DNA from: Pseudomonas citronellolis
GTDB taxonomy: Bacteria > Pseudomonadota > Gammaproteobacteria > Pseudomonadales > Pseudomonadaceae
DNA: 64,000 nt
Assembly (NCBI RefSeq): GCF_029335315.1
Contig: NZ_JARJLT010000047.1
Location: 1-64,000 of the forward strand
Reading direction: 5' to 3'
The position numbers and the translations under genes are program-made. The notes under the pieces were generated by a model, which made no database searches, was not told the DNA's origin, and saw only the letters and a program-made list of their open reading frames with translations. Shown one piece after another: positions 51,276-61,075 of the stretch. How positions within the stretch are numbered: the stretch's first letter is position 1; each line of letters opens with the position of its first letter.

Positions 51276-52054
51276 ACGCTCCCCGCGCGGCGCTGCTGCG
51301 CGCCCTGGGCTGGGTCCTCGCGCTCCTGGTGGCGGTGGTCGCGTCCTTCCTCTACCTGGATATCGATGGCGCCGGCCTGCTCAGCGCCCAGGGCCTGGGC
51401 CAGATGGCCGGCTACGCCCGCGACTTCTTCCCACCCGACCTGTCCGCCACGCACCTGCGCGCGGTCGGCTACGGCGCCCTGGAAACCCTGGCCATGTCGG
51501 CCCTGGGCACGCTGTTGGCGGCGCTGCTCGGGCTGCTGTTCGCCCTGCCGGCGGCCGGGCGCTTCGGCGCCATCGCGCAGAGCCTCGCGCGCTTCCTCCT
51601 CAACGCCCTGCGCGCGGTGCCGGAGCTGGTGTGGGGCGCGCTCATGGTGCTGGCCGCCGGCCTCGGGCCGAACGCCGGCACCCTGGCCCTGGCCCTGCAC
51701 ACCGGCGGCGTGCTCGGCCGGCTGTTCGCCGAAGCCCTGGAGAACACCCCGGGGGAACCCGCCGAAGCCGTGCGCCTGGCCGGCGGCGGCCGGGTCGCGG
51801 CCTTCGCCTACGGCACCCTGCCGGCGGTCTGGCCGCAACTGGTGGCGTACATCCTCTACCGCTGGGAAAACAACATCCGCATGGCCAGCGTGCTGGGCTT
51901 CGTCGGCGCCGGCGGCCTGGGGCAGATGCTCTACTTCAGCCTCAGCCTGTTCCAGCAGGCCCAGGCGGCGACGGTGATCCTCGCCATGCTGGTGCTGGTG
52001 CTCGGCGTCGACTCCCTGAGCGGCTGGGCGCGGCAGCGCTGGGTGACGGCCTGA
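51272..52054 (+). CDS. Phosphonate-type ABC transporter permease 2
   Basis: A 260-aa second PhnE-type permease, similar to its neighbour (AVRLAGGGRVAAFAYGTLPAV and [14 protein letters not shown]). It overlaps permease 1 by four bases (ATGA). Two different permeases in one system, as here, occur in the PhnCDE1E2-type systems. It ends the operon, followed by a REP element and a bidirectional hairpin. Confidence 0.87.
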   Translation: MNAPRAALLRALGWVLALLVAVVASFLYLDIDGAGLLSAQGLGQMAGYARDFFPPDLSATHLRAVGYGALETLAMSALGTLLAALLGLLFALPAAGRFGAIAQSLARFLLNALRAVPELVWGALMVLAAGLGPNAGTLALALHTGGVLGRLFAEALENTPGEPAEAVRLAGGGRVAAFAYGTLPAVWPQLVAYILYRWENNIRMASVLGFVGAGGLGQMLYFSLSLFQQAQAATVILAMLVLVLGVDSLSGWARQRWVTA

Positions 52055-52085
52055 GGCCAAGCGCTTCGGATGCCGCCAACGCTCC

Positions 52086-52131
52086 GTAGGAGCGCGCCAC
52101 GCGCGCGATCGCGGGCATGGCCCGCCCCTAC
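52086..52131. repeat. REP palindrome, family A
   Basis: GTAGGAGCGCGCCACGCG at the left and CATGGCCCGCCCCTAC at the right. Same element as 16540 but read in the opposite sense. Confidence 0.82.
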
Positions 52132-52152
52132 GGTTCCTAATAGGCCGTCATG

Positions 52153-52178
52153 AAAAAGCCCGGCGGTCGCCGGGCTTT
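52153..52178. terminator. Bidirectional terminator between the transporter operon and the DUF5064 gene
   Basis: Stem AAAGCCCGGCG/CGCCGGGCTTT with almost no loop, flanked by A-run on the left and T/C on the right. It serves genes converging from both sides. Confidence 0.75.
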
Positions 52179-52200
52179 CTCGTTCAACCGAGGCAGACGA

Positions 52201-52566
52201 TCACTCGCCGCCGTGAACCACCTTGTCCAGGTCGATCGGGTCCCCCGGCTGGGTCCCCAGCTTGGTGCGGATGTCCTCGAACATCGCGTCGTATTCCTTG
52301 TGAATCCGCACTATCGGCCCGAACCGCGGGTGCAGGCCGTGCTTCTGGGCGATGCGGGTGGCATCGCTGGCGAAGTTGAAGGCCTGATCCTTGGGCATGT
52401 CGAACTCCTCCTTGAACGCGTTGCCGTCGATGCTGCCGTCCATGGTGAAGTGGACGTAGGCACCGTTGGCCGCGTCGTGGCGGATCTCGTAGAACAGGTT
52501 GATATCCAGCGCCTGCTGGTCAAGGCCCGGCAGGGCGTGGAGATGCAGGTGACCAGGCTCGAACAT
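52201..52566 (-). CDS. DUF5064 family protein
   Basis: A 121-aa soluble protein. MFEPGHLHLHALPG, FDMPKDQAFNFASDATRIAQKHGL and the overall layout match a small Pseudomonas family annotated DUF5064 as I remember it. Its function is unknown. Single gene, with its terminator shared with the converging ABC operon. Confidence 0.65.
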   Translation of the reverse strand: MFEPGHLHLHALPGLDQQALDINLFYEIRHDAANGAYVHFTMDGSIDGNAFKEEFDMPKDQAFNFASDATRIAQKHGLHPRFGPIVRIHKEYDAMFEDIRTKLGTQPGDPIDLDKVVHGGE

Positions 52567-52631
52567 GACGTACCTCCGTGCAGTGATCCGCCAAGTCTAG
52601 CTCGCCCTGGCGCATTGCAAGGCGCGCCGGA

Positions 52632-52949
52632 TCAATGCAGCGGGGTTTTTTCCGCGCGTTCCTGGACCAGCACCCAGGGCGCCACCACCACCGCCCACAG
52701 CGACGGGTCGCGGTCGAGGAAGTCCTGCGCGGCGGCTTCGTCGACCTTGGCCAGGTTGCCCGCGGCCAGCCAGGCGGCGACCTTCTCGCGGTCGTCCTCG
52801 GCCACGGCCTGCGCCGCCTCGATCAGGTCCACGCCGTCGGCCACGCGCAGCAGGGCGCCACGGGCGAAGAACGGCTGCAGCTCCTGCCAGGAGATCTGGG
52901 CGGTCTCGCCGAGCAGCTTGGCATAGAGGGTGCTAGTTTGTTCAGTCAT
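52632..52949 (-). CDS. DUF2288 family protein
   Basis: A 105-aa soluble protein. The run LYAKLLGETAQISWQELQPFF and the alternating segment AVAEDDREKVAAWLAAG, with the end PSLWAVVVAPWVLVQER, fit DUF2288. No function is known. I start at ATG 52949 (MTEQTSTLYAK), because the longer in-frame upstream text does not look coding. It is divergent from braC. Confidence 0.72.
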   Translation of the reverse strand: MTEQTSTLYAKLLGETAQISWQELQPFFARGALLRVADGVDLIEAAQAVAEDDREKVAAWLAAGNLAKVDEAAAQDFLDRDPSLWAVVVAPWVLVQERAEKTPLH

Positions 52950-53120
52950 GGTACTCACCGGGAAGTCAGGCGGCGCCATGATACCGCCCGACCGGCGCCA
53001 GGCAAGCTTCCCGGGAGGAACGCGAGGGGGATGGGACCAAAGGAGGGGTACTGGCACTACGCCGTTTTTCTATACGTTTGTTTCGTCATTGCGACATGGG
53101 GCAAAGCGTCCCGCCGCCCC

Positions 53121-53135
53121 CCGCTTTTCAAGCGG
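53121..53135. promoter_or_regulatory. Short inverted repeat in the braC upstream region
   Basis: CCGCTT, three bases, AAGCGG. It is 17 bases upstream of the 16-bp palindrome. Function unclear. Confidence 0.3.
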
Positions 53136-53151
53136 CGAAGCGGCACTCTAC

Positions 53152-53167
53152 ACTGTACCGGTACAGT
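53152..53167. promoter_or_regulatory. 16-bp perfect palindrome upstream of braC, candidate operator
   Basis: ACTGTACC followed by GGTACAGT, fully symmetric, about 85 bases before the braC start. Such TGTAC/GTACA dyads are typical of TetR-type operators. The protein that binds it is not known. Confidence 0.5.
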
Positions 53168-53253
53168 TGCCGTCGGATTCCGCCAGGGCGCAAAGCCCGG
53201 CACACCACGGCCACAGGACCACAAGAACGAAAACACAAGAAGAGTGGAGCATT

Positions 53254-54375
53254 ATGAAAAAGGGTACCCAACGTCTTTCCAAACTGTTGACCGCCATGGC
53301 CCTGGCCGGCGTCGCCAGCTATTCGATGGCCGCCGACACCATCAAGATCGCCCTGGCCGGCCCGGTGACCGGCGCGGTCGCCCAGTACGGGGAGATGGAG
53401 TTCGTTGGCGCCAAGATGGCCATCGAGCAGATCAACAAGGCCGGTGGCGTCGACGGCAAGCAGCTTGAAGGCGTGGTCTACGACGACGCCTGCGATCCCA
53501 AGCAGGCCGTGGCGGTTGCCAACAAGATCGTCAACGATGGCGTCAAGTTCGTCGTTGGCCACCTGTGCTCCAGCTCCACCCAGCCGGCTTCGGACATCTA
53601 CGAAGACGAAGGCATCCTGATGATTTCCCCGGCCTCCACCAGCCCGGACATCACCAGCCGCGGCTACAAGCTGATCTTCCGCACCATCGGCCTGGACAAC
53701 ATGCAGGGCCCGACCGCCGGCAAGTTCATCGCCAGCCACGTCAAGCCGAAGGTCGTCGCGGTCATCCACGACAAGCAGCAGTACGGCGAAGGCATCGCCA
53801 CCGCGGTCAAGAAGACCCTGGAAGACGCCGGCGTGAAAGTCGCCATGTTCGAAGGCATCAACGCCGGCGACAAGGACTTCTCCTCGCTGATCGCCAAGCT
53901 GAAGCAGGCCAACGTCGACTTCGTCTACTACGGCGGCTACCACCCGGAACTGGGCCTGCTGCTGCGCCAGACTTCCGAGAAAGGCCTGAAGGTCGGCTTC
54001 ATGGGCCCCGAAGGCGTCGGCAACAAGGAAATCTCGGCCATCGCCGGCCCGGCTTCCGAAGGCCTGTACGTGACCCTGCCGAAGTCCTTCGACCAGGATC
54101 CGAAGAACCAGGCGCTGGTCGCCGCCTTCAAGGCCAAGAACCAGGACCCGAGCGGCCCGTTCGTGTTCCCCGCCTACGCCGCCGTGCAGGTCATCGCCGA
54201 CAGCATCAAGAAGGCCGGCAGCACCGACACCGACAAGGTCGCCGCCGCCCTGCGCAGCAACACCTTCGACACTCCCACCGGTTCCCTGGCCTTCGACGAG
54301 AAGGGCGACCTGAAGAACTTCAACTTCGTGGTCTACCAGTGGCACAAGGACGGCACCAAGACCGAAGTCAAATAA
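53254..54375 (+). CDS. braC: Branched-chain amino acid ABC transporter binding protein BraC
   Basis: A 373-aa periplasmic binding protein for leucine, isoleucine, valine and probably alanine/threonine. The signal peptide ends near ASYSMA (residue 26), then ADTIKIALAGPVTGAVAQYG. YDDACDPKQAVAVANKIV, HLCSSSTQPASDIYEDEG and MGPEGVGNKEI match P. aeruginosa BraC as I remember it, with scattered differences; length is the same. ATG 53254 has GGAG upstream. A terminator hairpin sits between it and braD, which would make the binding protein more abundant than the rest. Confidence 0.93.
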   Translation: MKKGTQRLSKLLTAMALAGVASYSMAADTIKIALAGPVTGAVAQYGEMEFVGAKMAIEQINKAGGVDGKQLEGVVYDDACDPKQAVAVANKIVNDGVKFVVGHLCSSSTQPASDIYEDEGILMISPASTSPDITSRGYKLIFRTIGLDNMQGPTAGKFIASHVKPKVVAVIHDKQQYGEGIATAVKKTLEDAGVKVAMFEGINAGDKDFSSLIAKLKQANVDFVYYGGYHPELGLLLRQTSEKGLKVGFMGPEGVGNKEISAIAGPASEGLYVTLPKSFDQDPKNQALVAAFKAKNQDPSGPFVFPAYAAVQVIADSIKKAGSTDTDKVAAALRSNTFDTPTGSLAFDEKGDLKNFNFVVYQWHKDGTKTEVK

Positions 54376-54395
54376 GGTCCGCCGTTCGAGTCCAG

Positions 54396-54427
54396 AGCCC
54401 ACTGCGCTTGCAGTGGGCTTTGTTTAT
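54396..54427 (+). terminator. Terminator/attenuator between braC and braD
   Basis: Stem AGCCCACTGC/GCAGTGGGCT with GCTT loop, followed by TTGTTTATT. Partial read-through would give low braDEFG expression. Confidence 0.75.
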
Positions 54428-54493
54428 TCCGCGTATTCCGGGGGTCCGTCGCGCCACAAGCGCCGCTTCACGCGACGCCCGAGGAGTTAGGTG

Positions 54494-56660
<2,167 letters not shown>

Positions 56661-56664
<4 letters not shown>

Positions 56665-57428
56665 GTCGACCGATTCTTGAAGTAAGCGGCCTGACCATGC
56701 GCTTCGGCGGCCTGCTGGCCGTCAACGGCGTCGCGCTCAAGGTCGAGGAAAAGCAGGTGGTCTCGATGATCGGCCCGAACGGCGCCGGCAAGACCACCGT
56801 GTTCAACTGCCTCACCGGCTTCTACCAGCCCACCGGCGGGCAGATCCTGCTGCGCGGCGAGCCCATCCAGGGCCTGCCGGGCCACAAGATCGCCCACCGC
56901 GGCGTGGTGCGCACCTTCCAGAACGTCCGCCTGTTCAAGGAAATGACCGCGGTGGAGAACCTGCTGGTCGCCCAGCACCGGCACATCAACACCAACTTCC
57001 TCGCCGGCCTGCTGAAGACCCCCGGGTTCCGCCGCGCCGAAGCCGAAGCGCTGGACTACGCCGCGCACTGGCTGGAAGTGGTCAACCTGAAGGACGTGGC
57101 CAACCGCCCCGCCGGCACCCTGGCCTACGGCCAGCAGCGCCGCCTGGAAATCGCCCGCTGCATGATGACCCGCCCGCAACTGCTCATGCTCGACGAGCCG
57201 GCGGCCGGCCTCAACCCGCGCGAGACCGAGGACCTGAAGGCGCTGATCGCCATGCTGCGCGCCGAGCACGGCGTCACCGTGCTGCTGATCGAGCACGACA
57301 TGAAGCTGGTGATGAGCATTTCCGACCACATCTACGTGATCAACCAGGGCACGCCCCTGGCCGACGGTACCCCGGAGCAGATCCGCGACAACCCGGACGT
57401 GATCAAAGCCTATCTGGGGGAGGCCTGA
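56661..57428 (+). CDS. braF: Branched-chain amino acid ABC transporter ATPase BraF
   Basis: A 255-aa LivG-type ATPase. Walker [10 protein letters not shown] is near 38, [15 protein letters not shown] near 87, the signature region [13 protein letters not shown] (glycine-tyrosine variant of LSGGQ) near 154 and Walker B LLMLDEP near 172. It starts at ATG 56661 inside the braE stop. Confidence 0.92.
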
Positions 57429-57431
57429 GCC

Positions 57432-58133
57432 ATGCTGAAGTTCGACAAGGTCTCCACCTTCTACGGCAAGATCCAGGCCCTGCACGAGGTCAGCCTGGAG
57501 GTCCAGCAGGGCGAGATCGTCACCCTGATCGGCGCCAACGGCGCCGGCAAGTCGACCCTGCTGATGACCCTCTGCGGCTCGCCGCGCGCGGCCTCCGGCA
57601 GCATCAAGTACCTCGGCGAGGAACTGGTCGGCCAGGAATCCTCGCACATCATGCGCAAGAGCATCGCGGTGGTCCCCGAAGGCCGCCGGGTGTTCGCCCG
57701 CCTGACCGTCGAGGAAAACCTGGCGATGGGTGGCTTCTTCACCAGCAAGGGTGACTACCAGGAGCAGATGGAGCGCGTCCTGGGCCTGTTCCCGCGCCTG
57801 AAGGAGCGCTTCAGCCAGCGCGGCGGCACCATGTCCGGCGGCGAACAGCAGATGCTCGCCATCGGCCGCGCGCTGATGAGCAAGCCCAAGCTGCTGCTGC
57901 TCGACGAGCCGTCCCTGGGCCTGGCGCCGATCATCATCCAGCAGATCTTCGACATCATCGAACAGCTGCGCAGCGAAGGCGTGACCGTCTTCCTCGTCGA
58001 GCAGAACGCCAACCAGGCGCTGAAGCTCGCCGACCGCGGCTACGTGCTGGAGAACGGCCGGATCGTGATGCAGGACAGCGGCGCCAACCTGCTGGTCGAC
58101 CCCAAGGTACGCGACGCCTACCTCGGCGGCTGA
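57432..58133 (+). CDS. braG: Branched-chain amino acid ABC transporter ATPase BraG
   Basis: A 233-aa LivF-type ATPase. Walker A GANGAGKST is near 37, AVVPEGRRVFARLT near 76, signature MSGGEQQMLAIGR near 135 and Walker B LLLLDEPSLGLAP near 155. It starts 3 bases after braF and ends the operon with a strong terminator. Confidence 0.92.
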   Translation: MLKFDKVSTFYGKIQALHEVSLEVQQGEIVTLIGANGAGKSTLLMTLCGSPRAASGSIKYLGEELVGQESSHIMRKSIAVVPEGRRVFARLTVEENLAMGGFFTSKGDYQEQMERVLGLFPRLKERFSQRGGTMSGGEQQMLAIGRALMSKPKLLLLDEPSLGLAPIIIQQIFDIIEQLRSEGVTVFLVEQNANQALKLADRGYVLENGRIVMQDSGANLLVDPKVRDAYLGG

Positions 58134-58151
58134 GCCCATCGCGGTAACGAC

Positions 58152-58175
58152 AAACGGCCCTTCGGGGCCGTTTTT
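58152..58175 (+). terminator. Rho-independent terminator of the bra operon
   Basis: AAACGGCCC, TTCG tetraloop, GGGCCGTTT and more T. It is 19 bases after the braG stop. Confidence 0.9.
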
Positions 58176-58209
58176 CTTTGGCTGCTCGTGCGTTGGCGAT
58201 GCGCTCTCT

Positions 58210-58306
58210 GTAGGGCGCATAACGCCTACGGCGTTATCCGCCGTCATTCCCGGGCAACGGTGTTGCGGGCTGACGGCGGATAACCGCGAACGGTTATGCG
58301 CCCTAC
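58210..58306. repeat. REPIN, family B
   Basis: Opens GTAGGGCGCATAACGCC and closes GGTTATGCGCCCTAC. Nearly identical to the copy at 39554 including the inner loop arms. Confidence 0.88.
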
Positions 58307-58338
58307 GCTTCCGCGAAAACGGCAGGACGCCACTTCCC

Positions 58339-58385
58339 GTAGGAGCGCGCTATGCGCGCGAATCGCGGGCAGGGCCCGCTCCTAC
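58339..58385. repeat. REP palindrome, family A, overlapping the gntR stop codon
   Basis: GTAGGAGCGCGCTATGCG at the left, CAGGGCCCGCTCCTAC at the right. The TAG in its right end (minus strand, 58382-58384) is the stop codon of the neighbouring regulator gene. Confidence 0.82.
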
Positions 58386-59065
58386 AGGGGAACGGCTTCC
58401 TCTTCGCGCTGGGCGAGGAATTCCAGCATCTTCTGGCTGCCATCGGTGAGGTCTGCGCAGATGGCCGCGCGGGCCGCGGGGCCGTCGCCCTTCTGCAGGG
58501 CGTGCAGGACTTCCCAGTGGTGCTCCACCGCCATGCGCTCGTTGAAGCTGCCGTAGGTCCGCGCGATCAGCGGCCCGGTGCGCATCCACAGGCTGTCGAG
58601 GAAGCCCTTGAGCAGGGGCATGCCGGCGATCTCGGCGAGGGCGAAGTGGAAGGCCTGGTTGAGCTTGAGCGCCGCTTCCAGGTCGTCCGCGTGGATCGCC
58701 GCGAGGTTGTCGCGGATGTTCGCTTCCAGCATCGCCAGTTGCTCGGCGCTCGCCCGGCTGGCCGCGGTCTCCGCCGCCAGGCCTTCGAGGGCCACGCGGA
58801 TGCTGCGGATTTCCAGGTACTGCTCGCGGGTCAGCACCGGCACGCGGATGTCGCGCGGCGTCCTGAGCACCAGCGCCTGTTCCTTGGCCAGCTGCAGAAT
58901 GGCGTCGCGCACCGGGGTCACGCTGGTGCCCAGCTGCTGCGCCAGGTCGCGGATGCGCAGGCGGTCGTCGGGCTGGAAGCGTCCGGTGATCAGCGCCTCG
59001 CGCAGCAGCGCGTAGACGCCGCTGCCCAGGTAGGCGTGGTTGAGGCCGTCGATCGGATAGTTCAT
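58382..59065 (-). CDS. GntR family transcriptional regulator (FCD type)
   Basis: A 227-aa regulator. An N-terminal winged helix with IRDLAQQLGTSVTPVRDAILQL (near 35) and a helical FCD domain (ILQ..., RIALEGLAAETAA, FHFALAEIAGMP, RTYGSF, HHWEVLHAL) with the histidine-rich metal/ligand site. FCD regulators mostly repress catabolic genes until a carboxylate-type ligand binds. It sits just before the SDR and kinase/phospho-lyase genes, which it may control through the palindrome at 59931. ATG 59065. The stop lies in a REP element. Confidence 0.85.
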   Translation of the reverse strand: MNYPIDGLNHAYLGSGVYALLREALITGRFQPDDRLRIRDLAQQLGTSVTPVRDAILQLAKEQALVLRTPRDIRVPVLTREQYLEIRSIRVALEGLAAETAASRASAEQLAMLEANIRDNLAAIHADDLEAALKLNQAFHFALAEIAGMPLLKGFLDSLWMRTGPLIARTYGSFNERMAVEHHWEVLHALQKGDGPAARAAICADLTDGSQKMLEFLAQREEEAVPL

Positions 59066-59129
59066 GGAGTCCTCGCGGGGTTGCGGGCGCGATGATGCGG
59101 CGAGCGCCGGCGAATTGCCAGCAGCGCGC

Positions 59130-59864
59130 TCAGACGTGCTGGCCACCGTTGACGTGGATCTCCGCGCCGTTCACGTAGGACGCCCCCTGGGTGCACAGGA
59201 AGTGAATCAGCGAGGCCACCTCCTCCGGCTTGCCCAGGCGATGCATGGGAATGTCGCGCTCGACGATCAGCTCGGTGCCCGAGGACAGGATCGCGGTGTC
59301 GATCTCCCCCGGCGCGATGGCGTTGACCCGCACGCCGTGGCGGCCGAAGTCGTAGGCCATCTCGCGGGTCAGCGCCGCCAGCGCGGCCTTGGACGCGGCG
59401 TAGGCGACGCCGGCGAAGGGATGCACCCGCGAACCGGCGATGGAGGTGACGTTGATGATGCTGCCGCGCGCCGCCTTCAGTTCCTCGAACAGCCCGCGCG
59501 CCAGCAGCGCGGTGGAGAACAGGTTGACGTTGAACACCTTCAGCCAGGTGCCGTAGTCGCTTTCCAGCACGCCCATGCGCTGCCCTTCCGGGCCCTTGGG
59601 CGAGATGCCGGCGTTGTTCACCAGGGCGTCCAGGCGCCCGCCGAGCTTCTCGCGGATCGCCGGCAGGCTGCGCTCGACGCTGGCGATGTCCTCCAGGTCG
59701 AGGTGGATGTGGTTGAGCAGGCCCTCGGCCCAGGGGCAGTCCTCCACCCAGCTCTGCCGCGAGGCGGTGAAGATGCGCCAGCCGGCGGCATGGAAGTGCT
59801 TCACGGTGGCGTGGCCGATGCCGCGGCTGGCGCCGGTGAGCAGCAGGGTCCGGGTTTCGCTCAT
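59130..59864 (-). CDS. Short-chain dehydrogenase/reductase
   Basis: A 244-aa NAD(P)-dependent oxidoreductase of the classical SDR fold. TGASRGIGHATV (near 9) binds the cofactor, NNAGIS is near 87, the catalytic Ser lies in VTSIAG (near 141) and Tyr/Lys in YAASKAALAAL. It has IHVNGGQHV at the end. Substrate unknown. Divergent from the kinase/phospho-lyase operon with a shared regulatory region, so probably one pathway. Start ATG 59864 (MSETRTLLLTGAS); codons upstream are not conserved. Confidence 0.87.
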   Translation of the reverse strand: MSETRTLLLTGASRGIGHATVKHFHAAGWRIFTASRQSWVEDCPWAEGLLNHIHLDLEDIASVERSLPAIREKLGGRLDALVNNAGISPKGPEGQRMGVLESDYGTWLKVFNVNLFSTALLARGLFEELKAARGSIINVTSIAGSRVHPFAGVAYAASKAALAALTREMAYDFGRHGVRVNAIAPGEIDTAILSSGTELIVERDIPMHRLGKPEEVASLIHFLCTQGASYVNGAEIHVNGGQHV

Positions 59865-59930
59865 GGGATTCTCCGTGCGTTGGGGCTTGCGGGTGCTCCG
59901 ATGATGGCGCAATCTCGTCGCAAAGAAAAC

Positions 59931-59942
59931 ATGATGCATCAT
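59931..59942. promoter_or_regulatory. 12-bp perfect palindrome between divergent SDR and kinase genes
   Basis: ATGATGCATCAT, fully symmetric. It lies in the AT-rich part of the 147-base divergent spacer and is a likely operator for the adjacent GntR regulator. Confidence 0.45.
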
Positions 59943-60010
59943 ATTTTCAATGTGTTTTAATGGCCCCAGCCCAGCATGACACTACCAGCACGACAAGAAC
60001 CGGAGCCCCC

Positions 60011-61075
60011 ATGCCGTTGACCGCCCTCGCCCACGATCCCCTGCTGGAGGCCGCGCCCGCGCAGGTCTCGCTGGAACAGGCCGGCGCCATCGCCCGCGAC
60101 TGCTTCGGCCTGGAAGGCCCGTTGCAGCGCCTGGCCGGCGAGCGCGACCTGAACTTCCAGGTCGGCGCCGACGACAGCGCCAGCCGCCTGCTCAAGCTCT
60201 CCCACCCGCTGGAAGACCCGCAGGTGGTGGACTTCCAGAACCGCGCCCTGCTCCGCGTGCAGCAGGCCGACCCGCAGCTGCCGGTACAACGCGTCTACCC
60301 CACCCTCGACGGCCAGCACCAGGTCTGGGTGGAAGTCGACGGCCAGCGCATGCTCGCGCGGCTGATGTCGTTCGTCGAAGGCCTGCCGCTGCACCGCGTG
60401 CCGCAACGCAGCCCGGCACTGCGGCGCAACCTGGGCGAGGCCCTGGCGCGCCTGGACCTGGCCCTGCACGGCTACCAGCACCCGGCCTCCGGCCACGAGC
60501 TGCTCTGGGACCTGCAGCACGCCCAGCGCCTGCGCCCGCTGCTGCGGCACATCGACGACGGCGAGCTGCGCGGCCTGGTCGAGCGCGCCCTGGACAACTT
60601 CGAGGAGCACGCCCTGCCGCGCCTGCCGACGCTGCGCGCGCAGGTGATCCACAACGACCTCAACCCGCACAACGTGATCGTCGACGCCACGCACCCGGAG
60701 CGGCTGCGCAACATCCTCGACTTCGGCGACATGGTCCACGCCCCGCTGGTCAACGACCTCGGCGTGGCCGCCGCCTACCAGCTGGGCTGCGAAGGCGACG
60801 TGCTCGCCCCGGCGCTGGAGTTCATCGCCGCCTACCACGCCCGCAACCCGTTGCAGGAGGCCGAGCAGGAAATCCTCTGCGACCTCATGGCCACCCGCCT
60901 GGTGCTGACCCTGGGCATCACCGCCTGGCGCGCCAGCCTGCACCCGGAGAACCGCGACTACATCCTGCGCAACGCCCGCCAGGCCCGCGCCAGCCTGCAG
61001 GGCCTGGCCGCGCTGTCCCGATCCGAGGCGCACGCACGCATCGCCCGCGCCTGCCAAGAGGAGTCCCACGCATGA
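60011..61075 (+). CDS. APH-fold kinase, hydroxylysine kinase-like
   Basis: A 354-aa phosphotransferase of the choline/aminoglycoside kinase fold. The catalytic Brenner-type motif VIHNDLNPHNVIVD is near residue 218 and the metal-binding ILDFGDMVHAPLVNDL near 240. The N-terminal glycine-poor lobe includes ERDLNFQV (near 43). Similar proteins phosphorylate hydroxylysine or other amino alcohols. It is coupled by four bases to a class-III PLP enzyme of the phospho-lyase type, so I infer the pair acts in sequence on a phosphorylated amino alcohol. Start ATG 60011; a further in-frame start at 59960 exists but looks non-coding. Confidence 0.78.
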   Translation: MPLTALAHDPLLEAAPAQVSLEQAGAIARDCFGLEGPLQRLAGERDLNFQVGADDSASRLLKLSHPLEDPQVVDFQNRALLRVQQADPQLPVQRVYPTLDGQHQVWVEVDGQRMLARLMSFVEGLPLHRVPQRSPALRRNLGEALARLDLALHGYQHPASGHELLWDLQHAQRLRPLLRHIDDGELRGLVERALDNFEEHALPRLPTLRAQVIHNDLNPHNVIVDATHPERLRNILDFGDMVHAPLVNDLGVAAAYQLGCEGDVLAPALEFIAAYHARNPLQEAEQEILCDLMATRLVLTLGITAWRASLHPENRDYILRNARQARASLQGLAALSRSEAHARIARACQEESHA

